Shown: positions 1 to 9,093 of the stretch, one piece after another
Layout: every line of letters begins with the position of its first letter
Position numbering within the stretch: the first letter of the stretch is position 1
NCBI RefSeq assembly: GCF_030348825.1
Contig: NZ_JAUCES010000005.1
Location: 1,674,001-1,738,000, forward strand
Direction: 5' to 3'
DNA from: Fictibacillus sp. b24
Lineage (GTDB): Bacteria; Bacillota; Bacilli; Bacillales; Fictibacillaceae
DNA: 64,000 nt
Made by a program: the position numbers and the translations under genes
The notes under the pieces: generated by a model
Databases searched by the model: none
Seen by the model: only the letters and a program-made list of their open reading frames with translations
Told to the model about the DNA's origin: nothing

Positions 1-210
1 TTAATCGCAACACACGGTCCTGATTCGTTTATCGGAAGACTCGCTTCTACGATACAAGGAAGTACGGATACAACGTTTTATGTATTGACCGTCTATTTTG
101 GAGCGGTAGGTATTAAAAAGATGAAATACGCATTAAAAGTAGGATTATTAGCTGATCTGATCGGATTTTTAGCCTCTATCGCTGTGATCTCTCTATTGTT
201 TTATTCATAA
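1..210 (+). CDS. spmB: Spore maturation protein B, C-terminal part (gene enters from the left edge)
   Basis: Only the last 69 codons are present, in frame 1 and ending at TAA 208-210. They read LIATHGPDSF near the edge, then an STDTTFYVLTVYFG segment and a hydrophobic helix before the end at LLFYS. This matches the C-terminal nucleoside-recognition (Gate) membrane domain of SpmB, which with SpmA takes part in spore core dehydration. The identity is supported by position, because spmB directly precedes rluB and resABC in B. subtilis. A rho-independent terminator follows at once. The start and most of the protein lie outside the window. Confidence 0.82.
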   Translation, partial: LIATHGPDSFIGRLASTIQGSTDTTFYVLTVYFGAVGIKKMKYALKVGLLADLIGFLASIAVISLLFYS

Positions 211-216
211 TTCGAC

Positions 217-243
217 AAAAAAGAGCCGTTATGGCTCTTTTTT
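217..243 (+). terminator. Terminator after spmB
   Basis: AAAGAGCC and GGCTCTTT pair around a short loop and run into T residues. This separates spmB from rluB. Confidence 0.8.
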
Positions 244-303
244 ACGTTTACTGAGGTTGAGAATTACGAATAATGAAGGTATGATGAGACATGAGGTGAA
301 ATC

Positions 304-1050
304 ATGGAACGATTGCAAAAAGTGATTGCTCAAAGCGGAATTACTTCCAGAAGAAAAGCTGAGGAGCTAATTCGTGAGGGCAAAGTGAAAGTGAACGGAA
401 ATGTAGTGACCGAGCTCGGCACAAAAGTGGGCACAAAAGATAAGATTGAAGTGAATGAAATTCAAATTCAACGGGAACAGCCCGTTTATTTTTTGATGTA
501 TAAACCTTCTGGTGTGATTACAGCCGTTTCTGACGATAAAGGAAGAAAAGTAGTCGCTGATTATTTTAAGGACATCATTGAACAGCGTGTATTTCCTGTT
601 GGAAGATTAGATTATGATACAACGGGTGCGATCATTATGACGAATGACGGAGAATTTGCAAACGTACTAATGCATCCGCGTTACCAGCTTGATAAAGTGT
701 ACATTGCAAAAGTAAAAGGCATTCCGCCAAGAGAAAAGATTAAGCAGCTTGAAAGAGGCATTCGATTAGAGGATGGAATGACTGCCCCTGCAAGAGTGAA
801 AGTAATGTCTATTGATAAGAAAAAAGGAACGGCTATTGTGGAACTGATCATACATGAAGGTAAAAACCGTCAAGTTAAGCGTATGTTAGAAGCAATTGGC
901 ACTCCTGTAATGAAATTGAAACGTGAAAGGTACGGCTTTTTAGATCTTAAAGGGCTTAATCCTGGAGATTTTAGAGAATTAACACCACATGAAATAAAGC
1001 AGCTGAGAAATCTCGCTGTCACACAAACGTCAAAAAAAAGCCGTAGATAG
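304..1050 (+). CDS. rluB: 23S rRNA pseudouridine synthase B
   Basis: A 248-aa RluB-type pseudouridine synthase that isomerises a uridine in 23S rRNA domain V. Residues 1 to about 55 form an S4 RNA-binding domain (ITSRRKAEELIREGKVKVNG). The catalytic motif GRLDYDTTG lies at residues 100-108 with the nucleophile Asp103. The later EGKNRQVKRML motif is typical of the RsuA/RluB branch. The ATG at 304 has a GAGGTG ribosome-binding site seven bases upstream. Length and position between spmB and resA fit the Bacillus gene. Confidence 0.93.
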   Translation: MERLQKVIAQSGITSRRKAEELIREGKVKVNGNVVTELGTKVGTKDKIEVNEIQIQREQPVYFLMYKPSGVITAVSDDKGRKVVADYFKDIIEQRVFPVGRLDYDTTGAIIMTNDGEFANVLMHPRYQLDKVYIAKVKGIPPREKIKQLERGIRLEDGMTAPARVKVMSIDKKKGTAIVELIIHEGKNRQVKRMLEAIGTPVMKLKRERYGFLDLKGLNPGDFRELTPHEIKQLRNLAVTQTSKKSRR

Positions 1051-1060
1051 GCTTTTTTTT
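1031..1060 (+). terminator. Terminator overlapping the rluB stop codon
   Basis: AAAAAAGCC, a seven-base loop containing the TAG, then GGCTTTTTT. The hairpin uses the last codons of rluB. Confidence 0.65.
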
Positions 1061-1103
1061 CAAGTTATAGTAAAATGGAAGCGGCTTAAAGGAGCGGATG
1101 GAC

Positions 1104-1628
1104 TTGAAAAAAAACAGATTATGGTTTCGTTCTGCTTTGCTTGCCATTTTAGTTGTTGCAATCGGTTATACCATTTACAACAGTATGAATGAAGAGTCAG
1201 GTACATACATAAGCAAAGGGGATTCGGCTCCTAATTTTGTACTTACCGATCTAAATGGCGAAAAAGTAGAACTGAAAGATTACCGTGGAAAAGGTGTATT
1301 CTTAAATTTCTGGGGCACATGGTGCAAACCTTGTGAACGCGAGATGCCGTATATGCAAAGGCAATATGAAAAATATAAAGAGCAAGGCGTAGAAATACTT
1401 GCGGTTAACGTTAGTGAGACAAACGTTCCTGTTAAAAATTTTGCGGATCGATATCGCTTATCATTTCCTATTCCAATGGATAAACAGAGAGAAGTAACAA
1501 AGGCTTATGGGATTGGACCGATTCCAACGACTATTCTTATTGATAAGAACGGTAAAGTGGTCGAACGGACGAGTGAGTCATTATCAGAAAAAAAAATTAT
1601 TTCCTTTATGGAAAAAATAAAGCCGTAA
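1104..1628 (+). CDS. resA: Thiol-disulfide oxidoreductase ResA, cytochrome c maturation
   Basis: Membrane-anchored thioredoxin-like protein that reduces the haem-binding cysteines of apocytochrome c outside the membrane. One N-terminal anchor helix (residues about 10-25) precedes a thioredoxin domain with WCKPC. I chose the TTG at 1104 over the ATG at 1098. The GGAG at 1091-1094 is only three bases from the ATG but nine from the TTG. With the TTG start the active-site cysteines become Cys74 and Cys77 with Glu80, the numbering known for B. subtilis ResA. First gene of resABC, partner of ResB and ResC. The longer start would add two residues. Confidence 0.93.
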   Translation: MKKNRLWFRSALLAILVVAIGYTIYNSMNEESGTYISKGDSAPNFVLTDLNGEKVELKDYRGKGVFLNFWGTWCKPCEREMPYMQRQYEKYKEQGVEILAVNVSETNVPVKNFADRYRLSFPIPMDKQREVTKAYGIGPIPTTILIDKNGKVVERTSESLSEKKIISFMEKIKP

Positions 1629-1640
1629 CGGGGTGATAAG

Positions 1641-3245
1641 ATGCAATCGATAACATGTGAATGCGGCCACTCCAACCCATACGGAACTAGTCTTTGCCAA
1701 GCATGCGGAAAACCGCTGCAGCAAGATGTTGAAGTTTTATCAAGCATGAGGTATGAAGGAAGCGCCAGACGATCTCAAACGTATAAACAAACATTTGTTG
1801 ATCGGGTATGGAACTTCTTTTCGTCTGTAAAAGTAGGGGTTTGGTTAATTGTTATCATATTAGTAGCTGCAGCAATCGGGACAATCTTTCCACAGGAAAC
1901 GTTTATTCCTCCTAATGTTGATCCTGCTACCCATTATGAAAGCGAATACGGAACACTAGGTTTGATCTATTATCTGCTTGGGTTTCACAATCTTTATGGT
2001 TCTTGGTGGTTTATTCTTTTATTAGGAATGTTAGGACTTTCTATTATTATTGCCAGTCTTGATCGTGGAATTCCGCTTTATAAAGCGTTAAAGACACAAA
2101 GAGTTACAAGACATGACCAATTTATGAAGAAGCAGCGTTTGTTTTCAAAAAGCCATGATGTTGAACTTGAAGAAATCAAATATACGCTCGAATCTCTTCG
2201 CTATAAAGTAAGTGAGGAAAATGGGAACTTATTCGCTGAGAAAGGACGATTTTCTCGTTGGGGTGCCTATGTTAACCATGTTGGGTTAATTATCTTTTTA
2301 ACAGGTGCGATGCTTCGATTCTTTCCAGGCATGTATGTTGACGACATTTTGTGGGTGAGAGAGGGAGAAAAAGCTTCCATCCCAGGTACTGCCAGTGATG
2401 AAGGTCAGTATTACCTTGAGAACAATGAATTTATTCTTGAGATGTATGATAAACAAGAAAAGAAGTTTAATAGTGCACTTAGTTCCGTTGATGGAGAAGT
2501 TGCTAAGAACTATCAAAGCAACGTAACGCTTTATAAGACAAAAGAAAATCATACCGCGGGAGCAGCCCCTGAACTTGTAAAAGTAAAAGACGGCGAGATC
2601 CGAGTAAATGAACCGTTTAAATTTGATTCTTTTGCACTCTATCAAACGGATTTTAAATTAAATGAGTTTTACAAGATGAGCTTTGAACTTGAAGAAAAGG
2701 CAACAGGAAAAAAGTTTGGCAAGTTAACGGTTGATCTTCATGATCCAGAAACCGAGTATGATTTAGGAAATGGATACAAAGTTAAAATTGAAGAATACTT
2801 TCCTAATTTTATTTTAAACGAACAAAAACAGCCTTCTACGGTCAATAATTTGCCTGATAATCCAGCATTTGTTTTTTCAATGTACTCTCCAAAGGTACCT
2901 GAAGGAGAAAAAGCGTTTGTAGGTATTCAAAAAAATATAGATTCTGGTGAAAACCAGTTCAAAATGTCGTTTGCGGGTATTGAAACGAAAGATTTAACGG
3001 CACTAACAGTTAGAAAAGACCACACACTATGGATTATTGCACTTGGCGGCATTATTTTTATGATTGGTGTAACGCAAGGTTTGTATTGGAACTATAGAAG
3101 AATTTGGATTAAACAGAATCAAGGTGAAGTTTGGGCAGCAGCTCATACGAATAAAAACTGGTATGGCTTGAAAAAAGATGTGGAGTTCCTGTCCAATAAG
3201 ACAAACCTCACACCACTAGAAGAAAAAGAATCTGATTCTAAGTAA
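1641..3245 (+). CDS. resB: Cytochrome c biogenesis protein ResB (System II)
   Basis: A 534-aa CcsB/ResB protein that, with ResC, carries haem across the membrane and attaches it to apocytochromes c. The N-terminus is a cytoplasmic Cys4 zinc-ribbon-like patch (CxC at residues 6-8, CQAC near 19-22). Membrane segments lie near residues 64-85, 121-140, 211-230 and 455-480. A large extracytoplasmic domain lies between the third and fourth. The gene begins 12 bases after resA and is followed by resC, giving the standard resABC order. Confidence 0.95.
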   Translation: MQSITCECGHSNPYGTSLCQACGKPLQQDVEVLSSMRYEGSARRSQTYKQTFVDRVWNFFSSVKVGVWLIVIILVAAAIGTIFPQETFIPPNVDPATHYESEYGTLGLIYYLLGFHNLYGSWWFILLLGMLGLSIIIASLDRGIPLYKALKTQRVTRHDQFMKKQRLFSKSHDVELEEIKYTLESLRYKVSEENGNLFAEKGRFSRWGAYVNHVGLIIFLTGAMLRFFPGMYVDDILWVREGEKASIPGTASDEGQYYLENNEFILEMYDKQEKKFNSALSSVDGEVAKNYQSNVTLYKTKENHTAGAAPELVKVKDGEIRVNEPFKFDSFALYQTDFKLNEFYKMSFELEEKATGKKFGKLTVDLHDPETEYDLGNGYKVKIEEYFPNFILNEQKQPSTVNNLPDNPAFVFSMYSPKVPEGEKAFVGIQKNIDSGENQFKMSFAGIETKDLTALTVRKDHTLWIIALGGIIFMIGVTQGLYWNYRRIWIKQNQGEVWAAAHTNKNWYGLKKDVEFLSNKTNLTPLEEKESDSK

Positions 3246-3270
3246 TGCCGTTCGAGCAGGAGGGTTAATG

Positions 3271-4455
3271 ATGGCTGAAATCAGCAGTACGCTATTATAT
3301 AGTGCATTTATTATTTATTTGTTCTCTACTCTATTTTTTGCAATGTCTATTTCAGATAAAAAGAACAAAGAAGAAAATCACACAAAAAAATGGGGTAAAA
3401 TCGGTTTTATAAGTTCGTGTATAGGTTTTGCAGCTCAATTAGGCTATTTCATAACAAGATGGATGGCAAGTGGACATGCACCTGTAAGCAACCTGTTTGA
3501 GTTTACAACATTTTTTGGCATGATGATGGTGCTTGCGTTCATTATTTTATATGTAATCTATCGTACGAATGGCTTAGGTGTTTTTGCAATGCCTGTTGCA
3601 GTTCTTGTTATTGCATATGCGAGTATGTTTCCGAGAGATATTTCTCCCCTTATTCCTGCACTTCAAAGTGACTGGCTAAAAATCCATGTTACGACTGCAG
3701 CGTTAGGAGAAGGAATTCTCGCCATTTCGTTCGTATCAGGACTTATTTATTTAATTCGCACGGTAGACCAAACTGTAGCATCAAAAAAGACGCTGTGGCT
3801 GGAAATTATCCTTTATAGTTTAATCGCTGTAGTTGGATTCATTTTTGTTTCAATCGGATTTAAAGGTGCTGGCTATCAAACAACATTCGAGATGATGAAC
3901 GAACAGAATCAGCCTGTTAAGGTAGTCTATGATATGCCTGCTATTGCGGGTCCTAGTAATGGTGAGCACCTAGATAACTCGTTTGGACCTTTGTTTTCTA
4001 CACCATCTTGGATGAACGGTGTAGAGGCATCAGTTAAGCTAAATACATTCATCTGGTCTCTTTTAGCCGGTGCAGTTCTTTATGGCTTGCTTCGCTTGAT
4101 CTTAAGAAAAAGAATTGCTGCAGCTCTTCAGTCTAAAGTAAAGATAAAACCTGACCTTCTTGATGAGATTAGTTATCGAGCGGTAGCAATCGGTTTTCCC
4201 ATCTTTACACTAGGTGCGCTTATCTTTGCGATGATCTGGGCGCAGCAGGCTTGGTCGAGATTCTGGGGATGGGATCCTAAAGAAGTTTGGGCATTAATTA
4301 CGTTCTTGTTCTACGCGGCTTTTCTTCACTTAAGACTTTCAAGAGGATGGCACGGCGAAAAGTCCGCATGGCTATGCGTTTTAGGATTTTGGATTATTAC
4401 GTTTAACTTGATTGCAGTAAACCTGGTTCTTGTCGGATTGCATTCGTATGCTTAA
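3271..4455 (+). CDS. resC: Cytochrome c biogenesis protein ResC (CcsA family)
   Basis: Polytopic CcsA-type protein of 394 aa. It carries the haem-handling tryptophan-rich motif [14 protein letters not shown] near residue 335 and conserved histidines in neighbouring helices. It forms the haem lyase/transporter with ResB. Two adjacent ATGs exist at 3268 and 3271. AGGAGG at 3258-3263 is better spaced for the second (seven bases). An intrinsic terminator follows, so resABC can end here and resDE have their own start. Confidence 0.94.
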   Translation: MAEISSTLLYSAFIIYLFSTLFFAMSISDKKNKEENHTKKWGKIGFISSCIGFAAQLGYFITRWMASGHAPVSNLFEFTTFFGMMMVLAFIILYVIYRTNGLGVFAMPVAVLVIAYASMFPRDISPLIPALQSDWLKIHVTTAALGEGILAISFVSGLIYLIRTVDQTVASKKTLWLEIILYSLIAVVGFIFVSIGFKGAGYQTTFEMMNEQNQPVKVVYDMPAIAGPSNGEHLDNSFGPLFSTPSWMNGVEASVKLNTFIWSLLAGAVLYGLLRLILRKRIAAALQSKVKIKPDLLDEISYRAVAIGFPIFTLGALIFAMIWAQQAWSRFWGWDPKEVWALITFLFYAAFLHLRLSRGWHGEKSAWLCVLGFWIITFNLIAVNLVLVGLHSYA

Positions 4456-4466
4456 AGGTTAAAATA

Positions 4467-4496
4467 GAGTCTCTCTTTTATAAGAGGGACTTTTTT
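4467..4496 (+). terminator. Terminator after resC
   Basis: AGTCTCTCTTTTA pairs with TAAGAGGGACT and is followed by TTTTTT. Confidence 0.8.
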
Positions 4497-4518
4497 GTAG
4501 GGAGCAAAATGTTTAGGA

Positions 4519-4668
4519 AAGGCTTTTTTCTAAATGCTGTTTTCTACAGGATTGTTGCTTTTAAATCTTTTTATTTTTTTGTCTTCGCCTGCACCAAGGA
4601 AAGCGAGCACCTTGAACGGAAAACAATCACTTCCAATAACATCAAAGTTTAACGCTTACGAAAAAAGA
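4519..4668. repeat. Degenerate, internally deleted copy of the dispersed structured repeat
   Basis: The left part (CTGTTTTCTACAGGATTGTTG) resembles the outer arm of the copies at 9985 and 38682. The middle keeps GAAAGCGAGCACCTTGAACGG and the right end CATCAAAGTTTAACG. The long inner hairpin of complete copies is missing. It fills most of the 316-base gap between resC and resD. Confidence 0.55.
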
Positions 4669-4771
4669 GATTAGATATACGTGTCCTGTTTGTTTGCAGC
4701 GCTTTGTTTCATGTATGATAGAAGCAGGATATAAAGACGTGCTTATCATGATTAGATATGGAGGATTGAAT

Positions 4772-5488
4772 ATGGATACAGAAGCTAAAATACTGGTTGT
4801 TGATGATGAAGAAAGAATTCGCAAACTATTAACGATGTATCTGGAACGAGAAAACTATGAAGTGCATGAAGCTGAAAATGGTGAGGATGCTCTTCAGATG
4901 GCTGTATCTATTAACTTTGATCTTATCTTGCTCGACCTCATGCTCCCAGGGATGGATGGCATTGAAGTTTGTGAGAAGTTAAGAGAAAAGAAAGCTACAC
5001 CAGTCATCATGTTAACAGCAAAAGGCGAAGAACTTAACCGTATTCAAGGGTTTGAAGCAGGCACGGATGATTATATTGCAAAGCCTTTCAGCCCGAGGGA
5101 AGTCATCTTACGTGTAAAAGCACTGTTAAGAAGATCTTCACCTACTAAGTTCCTTCAAACAGAGACTGTGGCTAAAAATGTAGTGGTATTTAAACACCTC
5201 ACGATTGATCACGATGCACACCGTGTGACAGCAGGAGGCAAAGAGGTGAATCTAACTCCTAAAGAGTATGAATTGCTTTATTACTTAGCAAAAACACCTG
5301 ATAAAGTCTACGCACGTGAACAATTGCTTAAAGATGTATGGAATTATGAGTTTTTTGGTGATCTAAGAACAGTCGATACACATGTAAAAAGACTTCGTGA
5401 AAAACTAAATAAAGTGTCTCCTGATGCAGCTTCTATGATTGCAACCGTTTGGGGAGTAGGCTACAAATTTGAGGCGGGAAATGAATGA
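4772..5488 (+). CDS. resD: Response regulator ResD (OmpR family)
   Basis: 238-aa OmpR-type regulator controlling respiration and anaerobic genes. The receiver domain has the acidic pair Asp11/Asp12 (VVDDEE), phospho-acceptor Asp55 (LLDLMLPGMDG) and the conserved Lys in IAKPFSP. The C-terminal winged helix holds LTPKEYELL and TVDTHVKRLREK. The start is the ATG at 4772 with GGAGGA at 4760, which gives the family length; an in-frame upstream extension lacks a ribosome-binding site. The stop overlaps the resE start (ATGA type), so translation is probably coupled. Confidence 0.95.
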   Translation: MDTEAKILVVDDEERIRKLLTMYLERENYEVHEAENGEDALQMAVSINFDLILLDLMLPGMDGIEVCEKLREKKATPVIMLTAKGEELNRIQGFEAGTDDYIAKPFSPREVILRVKALLRRSSPTKFLQTETVAKNVVVFKHLTIDHDAHRVTAGGKEVNLTPKEYELLYYLAKTPDKVYAREQLLKDVWNYEFFGDLRTVDTHVKRLREKLNKVSPDAASMIATVWGVGYKFEAGNE

Positions 5489-7284
5489 TCTGGAGAAGTG
5501 TAGTTGGTAAGCTTTGGATAACGATTTTATTGTTAGTCTCCGTTGTACTAACCTTATTAACCATTTTGCTCACTCAGTTCTTTGAAACGTTTTACGATAG
5601 CCAAGCACGCGAACAGTTAACTAAGATGGCAGACCGGCTTGTACTCATTATGGAAAGTGATGAGAATAGGGAAGAAGCAATCCGCATTACGAGTGAGATG
5701 GCTGAAGCTTATTCTATGTCCATCATGATCATTGATGAAAACCAGGATTCATTCATGTCTCAAAACTTGTATGATAATGCACCGTACATACCAGTTTCCG
5801 TATTTAATCAAAACGATAAACTTTCTACGGTTACGGAAAACGGAAAGAAGATCTACGTGAATGGAGATTTTCCTGTAGTGAACAAAAATGATGAGTCCAA
5901 GCAGACGATGATCATTTATGGGGAACCGTACGAAGCCGGAAATACTAAAGGTGGAGTATATGTTTATCAGTCGATTGAAAATGTGAAAAAGACAACCAAT
6001 CACACAAAATATTTGATTTTCTTAGCAGCTGGTATAGCTATCATCTTAACTACAGTTTTTGCGTTTTTCCTATCAACCCGGATTACGGCGCCGTTAAGAA
6101 GAATGCGAGAAGCTGCAACGTCTGTAGCTAAAGGTGAATTTGATATGAAAGTGCCGATTTTAACACATGATGAAATCGGTGAACTTGGAATGACGTTCAA
6201 TCGTATGGGACGTCAATTGAAAAATAACATCACAGCGCTGAATCAAGAAAAAGAACAGCTGACAAGTGTGTTAAGTTCTATGGCGGACGGTGTGATTACC
6301 TTTGACAGAAAGATGAACATTTTAGTTACTAATCCTCCTGCCGATCGCTTTTTACAAGCGTTTTATTATGAATCAGGGATGAAGACTGAAGTGAACGGAA
6401 ATGTTCCTGAAGCTGTCAGACAGCTTTTTCAGCAAGTTGTCTCACTTGAGAGTGAGCAGATGACAGAGATTGCGATTCAAGGCCGCTCATGGGTAGTCGT
6501 GATGACACCATTATATGATCAATCCCTTATTAGAGGTGCCGTCGCAGTACTTCGTGATATGACGGAAGAACGCCGAATGGATAAGTTAAGAGAAGATTTT
6601 GTTGCCAATGTTTCTCACGAGTTGAAAACTCCGATTGCTATGCTGCAAGGATATAGTGAAGCGATCGTAGATGATATCGCAGAATCAGAAGAAGAGAAAA
6701 AAGAGCTTGCTGGCATTATTTTAGATGAATCAAAACGAATGGGCAGGCTTGTTAACGAGCTGCTCGATCTCGCAAGACTAGAAGCAGGACACATGAAACT
6801 TCACTACGCCTCTCTTGCGATTGTGCCTTTTGCAGAAAGAATCGTGCGTAAATTCCAAGGACCTGCCAAAGACAGAGATATTCAGTTAAATCTTTCTATT
6901 GACGGTAACCTGGACTCCCATCAAGATCAAATAGAAGTAGATCCGGATAGAATTGAACAAGTGTTAACCAATTTAATTGATAATGCGATTCGCCATACGG
7001 CACAAGGTGGATTTGTAAATCTGTCGATTGGTGTGAGCCAACAGAACGTTAAGTTTTATGTGAGCGATAATGGATCTGGGATCAAAGAAGAAGATTTACC
7101 GTTTGTATTTGAACGTTTTTATAAAGGGGATAAAGCTAGAACGAGAGGGAAATCCGGTGGTACTGGTCTAGGATTAGCCATAGCAAGAAACATCGTAGAA
7201 GCACATGGAGGACAAATCAGCGTTCACAGCAAAAATAATGAAGGTACGACATTTTCCTTTGTTATTCCGCGAACGTTGAAATAA
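5485..7284 (+). CDS. resE: Sensor histidine kinase ResE
   Basis: 599-aa membrane kinase paired with ResD. Helix 1 (about residues 10-32) and helix 2 (about 172-195) flank an extracytoplasmic sensor domain. A HAMP linker, a PAS domain, then HisKA with phospho-acceptor His378 in VSHELKTP follow. The HATPase N box (NLIDNAIRH), G1 (DNGSGI) and G2 (GGTGLGLAI) are all intact. The start overlaps the resD stop by four bases. Confidence 0.95.
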   Translation: MIWRSVVGKLWITILLLVSVVLTLLTILLTQFFETFYDSQAREQLTKMADRLVLIMESDENREEAIRITSEMAEAYSMSIMIIDENQDSFMSQNLYDNAPYIPVSVFNQNDKLSTVTENGKKIYVNGDFPVVNKNDESKQTMIIYGEPYEAGNTKGGVYVYQSIENVKKTTNHTKYLIFLAAGIAIILTTVFAFFLSTRITAPLRRMREAATSVAKGEFDMKVPILTHDEIGELGMTFNRMGRQLKNNITALNQEKEQLTSVLSSMADGVITFDRKMNILVTNPPADRFLQAFYYESGMKTEVNGNVPEAVRQLFQQVVSLESEQMTEIAIQGRSWVVVMTPLYDQSLIRGAVAVLRDMTEERRMDKLREDFVANVSHELKTPIAMLQGYSEAIVDDIAESEEEKKELAGIILDESKRMGRLVNELLDLARLEAGHMKLHYASLAIVPFAERIVRKFQGPAKDRDIQLNLSIDGNLDSHQDQIEVDPDRIEQVLTNLIDNAIRHTAQGGFVNLSIGVSQQNVKFYVSDNGSGIKEEDLPFVFERFYKGDKARTRGKSGGTGLGLAIARNIVEAHGGQISVHSKNNEGTTFSFVIPRTLK

Positions 7285-7404
7285 ATTAGCAATACACCCC
7301 GATTAATCTTGTTTCATAAGGAACAAAAAATGATATAAAAAAAGATTTCACAAATTTCTCCATTACGTTATAATAAGAATTGTGTTTTCAAAAAATTCAT
7401 AAGT

Positions 7405-7570
7405 GTTAAACAGGTGCAGTCCAGTATTGGACACGCTTAATAGGGAAAACGGTTAAATGCCGTTGCGGTCCCGCCACTGTAATTGTGAGAATCCTATAGT
7501 TTCGCCACTGTTAATACGGGAAGGCGATAGGAGACGATGATCAAGAGCCAGGAGACCTGCCTGTTTGTTA
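7405..7570 (+). ncRNA. Cobalamin (AdoCbl) riboswitch aptamer
   Basis: The conserved B12-riboswitch elements occur in order: GGTGCAGT near 7413, the GGGAAAAC core near 7443, GGTCCCGCCACTGTAA near 7467-7482, and the B12 box AGCCAGGAGACCTGCC at 7546-7562. It lies upstream of a lipoprotein and an ECF substrate-binding subunit, which fits control of B12 uptake. An expression platform with a terminator follows. Confidence 0.95.
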
Positions 7571-7579
7571 CATGACATG

Positions 7580-7680
7580 ACCTACGAGGATAGGGGGGTG
7601 TTTAACAGTGCCGGAGAGCCGGCTGCTGTTTTCTGCCTGTATACTATTAATCTCCTTCGTAGACGAAGGGGATTTTTTTA
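7580..7680 (+). terminator. Expression platform of the cobalamin riboswitch: antiterminator and terminator
   Basis: The terminator hairpin at 7648-7680 pairs AATCTCCTTCG with CGAAGGGGATT and ends in a T run. The upstream CCTACGAGGAT at 7581-7591 is nearly complementary to ATCTCCTTCGTAG and can form the competing antiterminator. B12 binding would therefore be expected to stop transcription here. Confidence 0.8.
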
Positions 7681-7705
7681 GTTATACGTAAATTCACTAA
7701 ATTTA

Positions 7706-7897
7706 TGGGTTTTTTCCTGAATCTTTATTGAAAAGTTGATTGTAGAGGAAGGTGTGAGACTCCAGCGGGACGAGCGGGGCAGGTGAGACTCCTAATGGCG
7801 CTTTGCGGCAGGAGGCTCACCGCACGCCCTGCGGATAGCGAAGCACCTGAAACGGATATCAACTCTTTCAAGAGCAACATGATTTGAGAAAAACCTT
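7706..7897 (+). repeat. Dispersed structured repeat, copy A
   Basis: Core at 7731-7885. The outer arms GTTGAT/ATCAAC, then AGGTG/CACCT, then the inner GGCAGGTGAG facing CTCACCGC can fold into one long hairpin. The flanks TTTTTTCCTGAATC and GATTTGAGAAAAACC are inverted relative to one another. It sits in the transcribed leader between the B12 riboswitch and the lipoprotein gene. Confidence 0.75.
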
Positions 7898-7924
7898 AAC
7901 TCAAGACAAGAAAGAGGTAAAATG

Positions 7925-8326
7925 ATGAAAAAACTACTTTTAGTATTTACAACAATGATCATGATACTTGTTGGCTGTGGAACGACTGAAGTAAAGGAAA
8001 ACACGGATCAGCCAAAACAAGAGGAAACAAAAAAAGAACAAGTCACGGTTCAGATCACTAAAGATAATGGAAAAGAAAAGGTAACAGAGAAGAAAGTGGA
8101 TTTAACAAAAGGTGCAACAATTATGGACGTGATGCAAGATAACTTTGATATCAAAACTCAATTCGATGGTGCATTTATAAGCAGTATTGAAGGAATTGAG
8201 GGAAATGAAAAGGATAAAACATCATGGTTCTTTTCTGTGAATGGTGAGGAAGCAATGAAAGGCGCAAAGGAAATCACTTTAAAGCCGGGAGATTCTTTAG
8301 AGTTCGACTTCCATAAATATGAATAA
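7925..8326 (+). CDS. DUF4430-type lipoprotein, probable extracellular cobalamin binder
   Basis: 133-aa secreted lipoprotein. A signal peptide ends in the lipobox LVGC, so mature Cys is near residue 18, followed by a charged linker. The C-terminal domain (WFFSVNGEEAMKGAKEITLK and GDSLEFDF) matches the DUF4430/transcobalamin-like C-terminal fold known from B12-binding proteins. GAGG at 7914 is better spaced for the ATG at 7925 than for the one at 7922. It is under a B12 riboswitch and overlaps the next gene by eight bases. I infer it captures cobalamin and passes it to the neighbouring S component. Confidence 0.8.
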   Translation: MKKLLLVFTTMIMILVGCGTTEVKENTDQPKQEETKKEQVTVQITKDNGKEKVTEKKVDLTKGATIMDVMQDNFDIKTQFDGAFISSIEGIEGNEKDKTSWFFSVNGEEAMKGAKEITLKPGDSLEFDFHKYE

Positions 8327-8849
8327 TCTCAGTATTAGAAGAATGACGATCATTGCTTTGTTAGCTGCTCTTTTAACTGTAGGGCGAATCTGGTTTGCAA
8401 TGATACCAAACGTTCAGCCAAACACAACGATTTTGATTTTGGCATCATTTGTACTAGGTCCTATTCACGGACTGCTGCTTGCTATCTTGAGTACACTAAC
8501 CACAAACCTAGTTTTAGGCCACGGCTTATGGTCGTTCGGTCAGATGATTGCTTGGGGTCTTATTGCCGTGATGAGCGGCCTGATAGGTCGATACCGTCAC
8601 AACATACCGTGGATGATTTTACCTTTATATGCTGGTTTCTGCGGATTTTTATTCGGTTTCATCATGTCGGTTATAATGGGCGGAATTATCATGCAAAAAT
8701 TTTGGCCATATTATATAGCTGGGCTGCCGTTTGACCTTAATCATGCGATTGGAAATGTGGTATTCTTTGTAGTACTTTATAAACCGCTTCTTTACGTAAT
8801 GGAGCATCAAATTAATAAAGATATGAACAAGAAAGCTGCCTTTGAATAG
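8319..8849 (+). CDS. ECF transporter S component, probably for cobalamin
   Basis: 176-aa integral membrane protein with about six hydrophobic segments and an N-terminal NLSIRRMTIIALLAALLTVGR typical of ECF S subunits. It overlaps the lipoprotein gene and shares the B12 riboswitch, so the substrate is probably cobalamin, as for CbrT/CblT proteins. No EcfA or EcfT genes are nearby, so it would use the shared energising module encoded elsewhere. The substrate is inferred from context. Confidence 0.82.
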   Translation: MNNLSIRRMTIIALLAALLTVGRIWFAMIPNVQPNTTILILASFVLGPIHGLLLAILSTLTTNLVLGHGLWSFGQMIAWGLIAVMSGLIGRYRHNIPWMILPLYAGFCGFLFGFIMSVIMGGIIMQKFWPYYIAGLPFDLNHAIGNVVFFVVLYKPLLYVMEHQINKDMNKKAAFE

Positions 8850-8862
8850 GGAGCTTTTTTTT
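8832..8862 (+). terminator. Terminator after the ECF S-component gene
   Basis: AAAGCTGCC and GGGAGCTTT form an imperfect stem spanning the stop codon, then a T run. Confidence 0.65.
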
Positions 8863-8940
8863 CTGCAAAAAAATGGTTCAAAATAAGTCTTATTTGAATA
8901 GGATGATAAAGTTGATTTAACTTTTCTAAAGGAGGACAAA

Positions 8941-9030
8941 ATGAGAGACTATTTAAACCGTTTTTTTGCAGTGATGTTTTTAATGATGTGCCTTAGCGTA
9001 TTATTTATTGGAGTTAAATTAGGAGCATAA
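8941..9030 (+). CDS. 29-aa single-helix membrane peptide of unknown function
   Basis: A 29-codon frame preceded by a very strong ribosome-binding site (AAAGGAGGAC) seven bases from ATG. The peptide has a charged start (MRDYLNRF) and one hydrophobic helix (FAVMFLMMCLSVLFIGVKLG). It lies between a terminator and the PHP gene. I do not recognise it; small stressosome-anchor peptides such as Prli42 have a similar layout but a different sequence. The strong signal and membrane helix argue that it is expressed. Confidence 0.6.
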   Translation: MRDYLNRFFAVMFLMMCLSVLFIGVKLGA

Positions 9031-9093
9031 ACTCTTGATTGAAACAGATATTCATGATACATATGGTAAAACGTTTTTAAAAAGGAGATTAAT

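Noticed and set aside
1505-1747. Minus-strand frame across the resA/resB junction
   Set aside because: Shadow of two well-supported genes; no ribosome-binding site and no recognisable protein.
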